Below are positions 57,587 through 64,000 of a stretch of 64,000 bases of DNA, piece by piece. Within the stretch, counting starts at the first letter, position 1; every line of letters begins with the position of its first letter. The stretch comes from an uncultured beta proteobacterium (GTDB lineage Bacteria; Pseudomonadota; Gammaproteobacteria; Burkholderiales; Rhodocyclaceae): NCBI GenBank assembly GCA_903886975.1, contig CAISOB010000026.1, positions 1 through 64,000 of the forward strand, in the 5' to 3' direction. Below the pieces are notes generated by a model, which did not search any database, was not told the origin of the DNA, and saw only the letters and a list, made by a program, of their open reading frames with translations. The translations under genes were made by a program, and so were the position numbers.

Positions 57587-58093
57587 TCAGCTGACGGTGG
57601 TTTGTCCGGCCAGCTTGCGTATTTCCTTGTCCAGGAAATAGATTCCCTTGCCTTCGAGCCCGATCACCGAAATCTTGTCGAGGATGCTCTTGAACAGGCG
57701 TTCTTCCTCGTGTTGTTCGCTGACATACCACTGCAGGAACTGGAAGGTGCCGAAATCCTGCTCGGCCAGCGCGCTGGCGACGAGTTGATTGATTCCGGCC
57801 GTGATGCTGATTTCGTGCTTGTAGGTCACCTCGAATACGTCACCCAGCGACTTGTAGCCCGGCGGCGGCGCATTGAGCGCCCCCAGCACGGCAAGAGCAC
57901 CCGTCTCGCAGACATAATCGAAGAGCTTGTGCATGTGTTGCAGCTCTTCGCCCGCATGCTCGCGCAGAAAGGCGGCGCTGCCGGTATAGCCCTGGTGATC
58001 GCACCAGGCGCTCATCTGCAAATACAGGTTGGAAGAATATTGTTCGAGCCCGATCTGTTTGTTCAGGCGGTCGGTCATTGCGGGGGTCAGCAT
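57587..58093 (-). CDS. ftnA: Non-heme ferritin
   Basis: 168 residues from the ATG at 58093, with AGGAGA upstream. Four-helix ferritin: ferroxidase ligands in LEQYSSNLYLQM (Glu 17 region), REHAGEELQHMHKLF and SEQHEEERLFKSI. Length and lack of a heme-binding Met pattern favour FtnA over bacterioferritin. It stores ferric iron and protects against Fenton damage. It is convergent with katG. Confidence 0.94.
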   Translation of the reverse strand: MLTPAMTDRLNKQIGLEQYSSNLYLQMSAWCDHQGYTGSAAFLREHAGEELQHMHKLFDYVCETGALAVLGALNAPPPGYKSLGDVFEVTYKHEISITAGINQLVASALAEQDFGTFQFLQWYVSEQHEEERLFKSILDKISVIGLEGKGIYFLDKEIRKLAGQTTVS

Positions 58094-58374
58094 GGTTTCT
58101 CCTATGGGCTGATTGAAAAATTCTGTGGGGCCGCGTCCTTCTAACACCGACGTCAGGCGCTCCCTGGATGGCGAATCATACTGTATCGCCGCGTCGAGCG
58201 GATGAGGATCGAGGCCCTGACCCTGCGCCTTGCTGACGCCAGCCGCTCTGTTCGGCAGCGAACAGACGTTGGTCCGCCAAACGCTCAGCGTACGCGCAAG
58301 CGGCGTGAGGGGCGGGAATGGCGAGCGTACCGTTCCGCCGGTGACTGCCGCGAGTGACTTGAGGGATTCGATTC

Positions 58375-58917
58375 ATGCCGCCACGACAGGCCAGCGTACT
58401 GCCCCGCTTGATCGCCGCCATCGCAGTGGCATGGCTGAGCTGTGGCACGGCGTGGCTGGACGCGGCGGCCGCAGAACTTGTCCCGGCTGCGCCGACGATA
58501 GCGGACGCGCACCAGTATTTCGCCGCGCTGGTCGCCGGCAACGATGTCATCACCATTCACGAATCGATCAACAAGGACGGCGATATTTACGGCTACGAGA
58601 CTTTCCCGGCGCAGCACTATCGTGGTGCGGCATGCCGGTCGAGGATTACCCTGCAGAACGGCGTGAACATCGATCTCGACTGGACCGCCGTCGAGAAATT
58701 CCAGGCCAGGGACGGGTCGCTGAGCATTCTGCATGGCCAGGACGTGCAATTTACTTTCTTCCACATGCTCTCGCTCGAAGGCGGAATCATCGTCGAACCG
58801 GCGAACGCGATCGCACGGCTGATTTTCGGCATCGTTGACGAACTGCCGCGCAACCGGCTGCTCAAAGCCATCGATCTGGTCACTGTCGCCTGCCGCGCGA
58901 AATCGAAGTTCGACTAG
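58375..58917 (+). CDS. Exported protein of unknown function
   Basis: 180 residues. Arg-rich start then a hydrophobic stretch (LIAAIAVAWLSCGTAWLDAAAA) that looks like a signal peptide; mature part about 145 residues with HESINKDGDIYGYETFPAQHY and ITLQNGVNIDLDWTAVEKFQ. No known family. Two Cys (ACRSR and VACRAK) may form a disulfide. It is convergent with the gallate-type dioxygenase with 4 bp between. Confidence 0.62.
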   Translation: MPPRQASVLPRLIAAIAVAWLSCGTAWLDAAAAELVPAAPTIADAHQYFAALVAGNDVITIHESINKDGDIYGYETFPAQHYRGAACRSRITLQNGVNIDLDWTAVEKFQARDGSLSILHGQDVQFTFFHMLSLEGGIIVEPANAIARLIFGIVDELPRNRLLKAIDLVTVACRAKSKFD

Positions 58918-58921
58918 CGCC

Positions 58922-60211
58922 TTACTTCTTGTCCCAGGCCACCGACTGCGCGGCCTGGCTGCCCGTCACCGAGTACAGGACCTGGGTATTACGTGACTTC
59001 ATGAAATCTTCGAGCGTCTCGCCGCGCATCGCCGCGTAGATGTGCAGGTTCGACGTTCCGACCGTCGCACCGAGTTTCTCGAGCATGAAGAAGATGACGC
59101 CGTAATGGATCATGCCGCGCCAGTCGCGGCGGCGCACGAGATCCCTCTCCTCGTCGCTGAGGCCGGCCGCGGCGAATGCGCCTTCCGGATCGGCGAGAAA
59201 GCGCTGGCGCTCTTCCGGAACGATCATGCCGTGCAGGAATTTGTTGAGGCGATAGGCCTTGAGGCTGGTGGCATGGGTGAAGGGGTAGGTGCCGGCGAGC
59301 GCCTCGGCGCCGCGCAATTGCTCGGCCATGCGCTCCCGATGCCGGGCGTCGACCGCGCCGGGCACCGCGATCGAATCGTTCTCGAGCACCAGGGTGCCGA
59401 TGCCGGTCATCGACGGCAGGTAGTAGGAACTGTGCACCTTCTTGACGCAAGCCGACAAGGCGCCGCGCATGACGAGCCACATGATGATTTCGGCGCCTTC
59501 GAGCCCGCCGAGCGCGGCATATTCGGCGTGCGTCATGTCGGCCAGGCGCTCGGGGTCGCGGGTGATAATGTCGACGAACTCGCGGTCCCAGGCGACATTG
59601 TTGAAGCCGGCGCGCTCGCCATGCACTTGATGCGACAGTCCGCCGGTGGCAACGACCGCGACGCGCAGGTCCTCGGGGTAGCTTTCGATCGCCCGGCGCA
59701 GCGCCTGGCCCAGCTTGTAGCAGCGCCGCGCCGTGGGAATCGGGAACTGCAGGACGCCGACCTGCAGCGGCACGATGGTTGTCGGCCACTGCCCGCCCTG
59801 GCGTTCGAGCAGGACCGACATCGGCGAGAAGAAGCCGTGGTCGAGCGGCTTGTCTTGGAAAAACGACATGTCGAATTCTTCGCCCACCAGGCTTACGGCG
59901 ATGTGCTGCGCCAGTTGCGGATTGCCGGGAACCGGCGGCAGGGCGCGCGCGCCGCCGCCCTCGTCGGCAACGGCGTATTCCTTATCGATGCCGAGCGCGA
60001 AAACAGAGTAGTGATCGAAGAAGAAGGAGGTTACGTGGTCGTTGAAGACATAGACGAGAACGTCCGGCTTCATTTCCTTCAACCACTTGCGAACCGGCTC
60101 GAAACTCTCGAAGATCGGCGCCCATGCCGGATCGGACTGCTTGTTGGTGTCATAGGCGAAGCCGATTGTGGGCGTGTGGGAAACGCCGATTCCTCCGATG
60201 ATTCGGGCCAT
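58922..60211 (-). CDS. Gallate dioxygenase-like one-chain extradiol enzyme (LigB-LigA fusion)
   Basis: 429 residues from the ATG at 60211 with GGAGG upstream. Residues 1-280 are the LigB-type catalytic domain: IGGIGVSHTPTIGFAYD (metal His), NDHVTSFFFDHYSVFALG, GGLSHQVHGERAGFNN. Residues about 310-405 are the LigA-like domain ending in RDWRGMIHYGVIFFMLEKLGA, read as MIHYGVIFFMLEKLGA. This one-chain arrangement and length match DesB/GalA gallate dioxygenases (about 420 residues), not two-subunit protocatechuate 4,5-dioxygenase. Gallate is therefore the likely substrate. No other gallate-pathway gene is nearby. Confidence 0.87.
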   Translation of the reverse strand: MARIIGGIGVSHTPTIGFAYDTNKQSDPAWAPIFESFEPVRKWLKEMKPDVLVYVFNDHVTSFFFDHYSVFALGIDKEYAVADEGGGARALPPVPGNPQLAQHIAVSLVGEEFDMSFFQDKPLDHGFFSPMSVLLERQGGQWPTTIVPLQVGVLQFPIPTARRCYKLGQALRRAIESYPEDLRVAVVATGGLSHQVHGERAGFNNVAWDREFVDIITRDPERLADMTHAEYAALGGLEGAEIIMWLVMRGALSACVKKVHSSYYLPSMTGIGTLVLENDSIAVPGAVDARHRERMAEQLRGAEALAGTYPFTHATSLKAYRLNKFLHGMIVPEERQRFLADPEGAFAAAGLSDEERDLVRRRDWRGMIHYGVIFFMLEKLGATVGTSNLHIYAAMRGETLEDFMKSRNTQVLYSVTGSQAAQSVAWDKK

Positions 60212-60323
60212 GGCCGCGTGCCTCCGCAAGCGTGTCGGTGGGGTCAGAAGCGCAGTTTATGGCGAACAGGGAAAGCGTGTCCATGCCTTGTCGGCAATGC
60301 CGTGGCCGGCGGGCGGGTGAACC

Positions 60324-61178
60324 TCAAGCGTTGCAAGCGTCGCGCCGAACCTTGTTGCGCCGCTCGGGCGACCGCGGTGCGTGGCCGAACAATCGCATCA
60401 GCGTAAAGATCGCCACCAGCGTCGTGGCATACACGACAACTTGAATGCCGGTCGGACGATCGGTATAGCCGACCAGCGTATGCAGTGCTTTGCCGACGAT
60501 GCTGGCGTCCGAAAGTGCGCCGGACGTATTCCAGACCACGTGCGGAAGCAGCGTCACCAACCCCGCCTGTTGCAGAAAGACGATGGCTTGTGAAGCCATG
60601 CCGGCGGCAAGCAGCGCGATCAGCCAACTGGTCACGGTGAACACGTGACGCGTCGGAATATTAAGCAGGCCCAAATACATCAAGGCGCTCACGCAGCCGC
60701 CAAGTCCAAGCCCCATTACGCCGCCAAGGAACATGGAAAGCACCGAGTCCCCGCCCGCCAGCGCAATGCCGTAGAGAAACAGGACGATTTCAGAGCCTTC
60801 CCGCAACACGGCAACGCCGACCACGATCGCCAGGGCGGTCAATGAACGCCGTCCGATGACGACATCCTCGCCGAGCGATTTCATTTCATGGGCGATATGC
60901 CGGCCCTCACGCGCCATCCAGACGTTGTGTGCGGTCAGCATCAATACGGCGATCATCATCACCGATGCATTGAACACTTCCTGTCCACTGCCGGCCATCA
61001 TGTCGGCCATGACATCGGCAAATGCCGCGACGAGGCAAGCGCCGGCAATTCCGCCGGCCATTCCGCCGCCGACCCAGAGACCTCTGCGCGGCACGCCGCG
61101 TGTCGCGGCGAGAACGATGCCGATGACCAAGCCGGCCTCGATCACTTCGCGAAAAACGATGATCAAGGTTGCCAGCAT
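60324..61178 (-). CDS. FTR1-family high-affinity iron permease
   Basis: 284 residues, seven predicted membrane helices. Both REXXE iron-binding motifs are present: FREVIEAGL near residue 9 and LREGSEIVLF near 125. FTR1/EfeU proteins take up iron after oxidation or in periplasmic Fe(II)/Fe(III) systems. It follows the outer-membrane gene by 11 bp and the cupredoxin by a short gap, forming one iron cassette under a Fur box. Confidence 0.92.
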   Translation of the reverse strand: MLATLIIVFREVIEAGLVIGIVLAATRGVPRRGLWVGGGMAGGIAGACLVAAFADVMADMMAGSGQEVFNASVMMIAVLMLTAHNVWMAREGRHIAHEMKSLGEDVVIGRRSLTALAIVVGVAVLREGSEIVLFLYGIALAGGDSVLSMFLGGVMGLGLGGCVSALMYLGLLNIPTRHVFTVTSWLIALLAAGMASQAIVFLQQAGLVTLLPHVVWNTSGALSDASIVGKALHTLVGYTDRPTGIQVVVYATTLVAIFTLMRLFGHAPRSPERRNKVRRDACNA

Positions 61179-61189
61179 CTCATTTCGCC

Positions 61190-61969
61190 TTAGAAGTGCG
61201 CTTCATATTCGACGAGCGCTCTCACCACGCCGCGCGCCGCCGCATCGCTCGCGCCGAATAGATAGGCGAGCTGATACTTGATTGCCTGACCTTGCGGCAG
61301 GGGGCCGAAGAGTTTTCCGTAGACTGCCGGGCCGATATAGTGCTCCTGCTTGTTGAAGCTGCCGAGCTGATGTCCCTGGCCCAAGTCGCTTTGGATCTCG
61401 ATGCCGGGCTGGAAAGCGGCGCTGTAACGGTAGCGCGTGTTCCAGAGAAAGACGTAGTCCGGTCCGCCGGTGTGCGCCGAATAGCTCCCGACGTTCTGGG
61501 TAAACCCGATATTGGCGGTGCTGGTGAATCGGCCGACATCCTTCTGCAGCAGTAACTTGACCTCGAGCGAATCCGCTACGCCGTGCCGGGCAGCAAAATC
61601 GTAGGCAACCAGCACCCCGGCATCGAGCCATTTTTCTCCCGGTTCGAAAAACTGGTAGCGGCCTTCGATTTCGCGCGCGGCAAGCTGCGAAGTCCCACCG
61701 GGGTCCTTTGCCGAAACGGCACTGACTTCCACGGTCAGGCGCGGCAGAATTCCGGCTTCCAGCGACACTTCGCTTTCCCGCGCACCATTCTTGTCGGGAT
61801 TTCGATCGAATGTGCGGGAGCCGTTGTACTCGAGCGAGAACTCGTGATATTCGGCATTGGGCGAATAGATCTCGTCGGCAGCGCTGTCCTTCATGGCGCC
61901 GGCGAAAGCTGATATTGCCGTTGCGGCAAGGACATATCTAGGCAGTCTTCGGATAAGGGCTGATGGCAT
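61190..61969 (-). CDS. Predicted outer-membrane beta-barrel protein linked to iron uptake
   Basis: 259 residues from the ATG at 61969 (AGGACGATTTC upstream). Signal peptide ([11 protein letters not shown], cleavage near SAADE), then alternating amphipathic strands ([40 protein letters not shown]) ending EYEAHF with a C-terminal Phe, typical of outer-membrane barrels. Length suits 10-12 strands. No named family; it sits between the cupredoxin and FTR1 genes, so a channel for iron or an accessory barrel is likely. Confidence 0.75.
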   Translation of the reverse strand: MPSALIRRLPRYVLAATAISAFAGAMKDSAADEIYSPNAEYHEFSLEYNGSRTFDRNPDKNGARESEVSLEAGILPRLTVEVSAVSAKDPGGTSQLAAREIEGRYQFFEPGEKWLDAGVLVAYDFAARHGVADSLEVKLLLQKDVGRFTSTANIGFTQNVGSYSAHTGGPDYVFLWNTRYRYSAAFQPGIEIQSDLGQGHQLGSFNKQEHYIGPAVYGKLFGPLPQGQAIKYQLAYLFGASDAAARGVVRALVEYEAHF

Positions 61970-62022
61970 GAAATCGTCCTTCCAGATGGCGCGGGATTTC
62001 CAGAATGGGTTCGGCAGCAAAA

Positions 62023-62346
62023 CTACTTGGCGACGATGATGCCGGTCGTCGTGTTGCGATGAAAATCGTCGAAGTAGCCATAGCTGCCGGGCTCGAGCGG
62101 TCCGATGAAGACAACGATTTCACTGTTTGCGCCGACGACTTTCTCGCGGTTCATATCGCTGCTCTCGAATTCCGCGGGCGTCGCATCCTGGTTCTTCACG
62201 ATGAGCTTGATTCGCTGTCCTGCGGGGATGGTCAGCACCTTGGGAGAAAACTGGTTGTTCTTGAGCGTGAGAACATAGTCTTCGGCATGTGCGGCGAATG
62301 GCAGGAGGGCGGACAAGGCGAGCGAATAGATCAAGAATCTTTTCAT
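62023..62346 (-). CDS. Secreted cupredoxin-domain protein (EfeO-like copper domain)
   Basis: 107 residues from the ATG at 62346. Signal peptide ends AHA-E. The mature 85 residues form a cupredoxin: [20 protein letters not shown], then [20 protein letters not shown] and [20 protein letters not shown]. The C-terminal part lacks the usual C-x-x-x-H-x-x-x-M copper site, retaining only His in DDFHRNTT, so copper binding is doubtful. First gene of the FTR1 cassette; probably an electron or metal partner of iron uptake. Confidence 0.82.
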   Translation of the reverse strand: MKRFLIYSLALSALLPFAAHAEDYVLTLKNNQFSPKVLTIPAGQRIKLIVKNQDATPAEFESSDMNREKVVGANSEIVVFIGPLEPGSYGYFDDFHRNTTTGIIVAK

Positions 62347-62385
62347 CGACTTTGCTCCTCCGTGAGTGATGTATCGGAATCCATG

Positions 62386-62410
62386 AATGCGGATGATAAT
62401 CATTCGCATT
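62386..62410. promoter_or_regulatory. Fur box upstream of the iron cassette
   Basis: A 25-bp inverted repeat built on AATGCG...GATAATCATT...CGCATT (arms AATGCG at 62386 and CGCATT at 62405; core GATGATAATCATT). It matches the Fur consensus GATAATGATAATCATTATC well, and lies 40-64 bp before the cupredoxin ATG. Confidence 0.75.
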
Positions 62411-62608
62411 AAAGAAGTCAAACGATCAAATCGTTCGGTGCAAGAAGGGGGTAAATCGCTTGCCGGGGTGACCGAGGCGTTTCCCGATCACCGGCTGTAC
62501 TGTTCTCGAGGACACCAGCGGGTGACCGACGGCGCTCACGGCTTAGGCGAGGGTGAGCGCCTGCTCGCGGACTCTCGGCATGGATCTGCCGCTGCTGCGC
62601 TGTCAGGC

Positions 62609-63766
62609 TCAGGAATCGACGCGGCTGGCGCTGACCTTGTAGCTGACGCGACCCGTGTCCTGGCTATTGAAACGGCCATCGCCGCTTTCAATCTCGGGGT
62701 AGATCAGGTAGGGCAGCATGCTGCCGGGCGAGCCGCGCAGGCTGACGTCCTGCGCCGCGTTGAAGCCGATCCAGTTCATCTCCCAGAAGCCGAAGAGCAG
62801 CCTCTTCAGCACGCTGAGTCTTGAATCGCCGCTGCTCAGGGATTCCTCGCGCATGGCCTTGCGCACGTCGGCCGGATTGACTGGAACCCAGCCGTAGCCC
62901 GGCGCGTAAAATTCGGCGCGGCATTGTTGCGCTTCGCTCAGGTCGCCTGCGGCGCCGAGGCAAGCAAAGAGTCGCGAGGCATCGATGCGCAAACCGAACA
63001 CCGGCCGCGCCGGAATCCCGATCGAGCGGCACAGGCCGACGAAGAGCAGCGAAATCTTCGCACTTCTTCCGGCCAGATCGCCGCTCTCCAGCATATTGCC
63101 GATGTCGGCATCGCCGACGCCTTTGATCAGCGGATCAAAACTGGTGTTTTCGACGACCCATTCGTAAATGGCCTTGCCCATGGCCAGCGGATCCTTGATG
63201 CGCCCGATCGCCCGCTCGGCGGTGCGGCGCACGACGCCGTCGATGGGGACCAGGCGCGTTGACTGCAGGCAGCGGCGCAGCACCTCGGTGCGCTCGGCCA
63301 TCGCGCCATGGCGGGTGATGTCGAAAGGCCGGTCCTGGGTGGACACTTGGCTGGTGATGTGCAGTTGCGGTTCGGCGATTCCTTCAGGCCAGTCGGCGTA
63401 AAAGACTTCCATTTCGGCGACCGGGTCGCGATAGATCCCGGCGGCGGCGAAATTCCCGTGCCAGGTGTGGCCCAGTGAGCGTTCCCACGGGGTGTCCTTG
63501 TACTGGGCTAGCGGCAACCACAGGCGCGCCTTGCCGTGGATGCCCTTGAGGCTGACGGTTGATTGCAGGTCATAGCTGCGCCACTGTGCGAGCGGTTCGT
63601 CAGGAAGGCTGATGACGTTGCGTGCTTCGGCGGCCGGCTCCGAAGCCTTGGTCACCGGCTTTTTTGCTGCCGGTTTTCTTTTCACCGAGCGCCTTACCGC
63701 CTCGGCTTGCGGCGAAGCCAATAGTGCGAGAACTGCCGAGGCGGCGAGGAAGTCACGTCGTTTCAA
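62609..63766 (-). CDS. Transglutaminase-like exported protein lacking the catalytic triad
   Basis: 385 residues from a TTG at 63766 with GGAG upstream. The start LKRRDFLAASAVLALLASPQ is a Tat-type signal (RRDFL). The transglutaminase-core region is residues about 180-310 (RAIGRIKDPLAMGKAIYEWV, LLFVGLCRSIGIPARPVFG, CRAEFYAPGYGWVPVNPADV). The three catalytic positions carry Ser235 (Cys expected, in AGRSAKISLL), Gln281 (His expected, in EAQQCRAEF) and Asn297 (Asp expected, in VPVNPADV). It is therefore probably a non-catalytic binding protein. Confidence 0.85.
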   Translation of the reverse strand: MKRRDFLAASAVLALLASPQAEAVRRSVKRKPAAKKPVTKASEPAAEARNVISLPDEPLAQWRSYDLQSTVSLKGIHGKARLWLPLAQYKDTPWERSLGHTWHGNFAAAGIYRDPVAEMEVFYADWPEGIAEPQLHITSQVSTQDRPFDITRHGAMAERTEVLRRCLQSTRLVPIDGVVRRTAERAIGRIKDPLAMGKAIYEWVVENTSFDPLIKGVGDADIGNMLESGDLAGRSAKISLLFVGLCRSIGIPARPVFGLRIDASRLFACLGAAGDLSEAQQCRAEFYAPGYGWVPVNPADVRKAMREESLSSGDSRLSVLKRLLFGFWEMNWIGFNAAQDVSLRGSPGSMLPYLIYPEIESGDGRFNSQDTGRVSYKVSASRVDS

Positions 63767-63868
63767 TCGACACTCCGCAATGCATAGAAAGCAGCCTGTG
63801 CCAAGGGGGTGGCAGCTGCCGAAAACGAACAAGCCGCGTCAAGGGACACGGCTCGATGAGGAAGAAAA

Positions 63869-64000
63869 TTATAGCACTTCGCCCGCGTAGTCGGCGAGGC
63901 GCGAACGTTCACCGCGCTGCAGCGTGACGTGGCCCGAATGTTCCCAGCCCTTGAAGCGGTCGACGACATAGGTCAGGCCGGAACTGCCTTCGGTGAGATA
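63869..64000 (-). CDS. PhoH-family protein, C-terminal end (cut by window edge)
   Basis: The last 43 residues, YLTEGSSGLTYVVDRFKGWE, then HSGHVTLQRGERSRLADYAGEVL, match the end of PhoH-like PIN-ATPase proteins (RGERSRLADYASEVL). The ATPase and PIN domains lie beyond the window. It is upstream of and in the same direction as the transglutaminase-like gene, 102 bp apart. Confidence 0.75.
   Translation of the reverse strand, partial: YLTEGSSGLTYVVDRFKGWEHSGHVTLQRGERSRLADYAGEVL

Overview
The window is GC-rich chromosomal DNA from a Gram-negative bacterium, most likely a betaproteobacterium and probably Rhodocyclales-like. The evidence is the rpsF-priB-rpsR-rplI-dnaB order, an rsxABCDGE-nth operon, Bpt plus Aat N-degron transferases, a DUF1841 protein and a PhoH-type protein end. 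The taxonomic call is inference from gene content and order; no 16S or other rRNA gene is present, and I saw no tRNA gene.

Layout. 1-6.4 kb: a GntR regulator (cut by the window edge), a zinc alcohol dehydrogenase and a branched-chain-amino-acid-type ABC importer (livF, fused livM-livG, livH, livJ). These are tied together by TGTGATCAC-type palindromes in front of the regulator, the dehydrogenase and the binding protein. 6.3-15 kb: a looser, gap-rich accessory strip with a secreted serine protease, a lipoprotein, a dienelactone hydrolase, a ProC-like reductase, a small XRE regulator, a bacteriohemerythrin, a DODA-type dioxygenase followed by a truncated esterase, and a PRC-barrel protein. 15-41 kb: mostly housekeeping. 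It holds a dus/trmB-like/YkgJ-like/S4 operon, FIST-DUF1841-pyrK-pyrD, rsxABCDGE-nth, corA, aat and bpt (split by a small MITE), an NlpC/P60 hydrolase, acuI, a degenerate receiver-GGDEF protein, prpE, the ribosomal protein cluster, dnaB and a chemoreceptor. 39.5-46.3 kb: a sugar-acid island with a ManD-type dehydratase, an SDR oxidoreductase, a GntR regulator and a TRAP transporter with fused DctQM, plus a decayed second manD fragment. 46.3-55.1 kb: a small unknown protein, a large hybrid histidine kinase, an ABC importer and a membrane protein. 55-64 kb: katG, ferritin, an exported unknown protein, a one-chain gallate-type dioxygenase, an FTR1/outer-membrane/cupredoxin iron cassette with a Fur box, a transglutaminase-like protein that has lost its triad, and the end of a PhoH-family gene.

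How the parts work together. Two loci look like complete catabolic modules (regulator, importer, enzymes): one at the left edge with unknown substrate, and one for hexonates or hexuronates in the centre. The right end is themed on iron and peroxide: ferritin, catalase-peroxidase, an iron-dependent dioxygenase and FTR1 uptake. Two kinds of non-coding mobile or structured DNA are visible: a 268-bp MITE with perfect 20-bp ends that splits aat from bpt, and five copies of a paired-hairpin repeat at gene 3' ends whose stems covary while the GNRA-type loop is kept.
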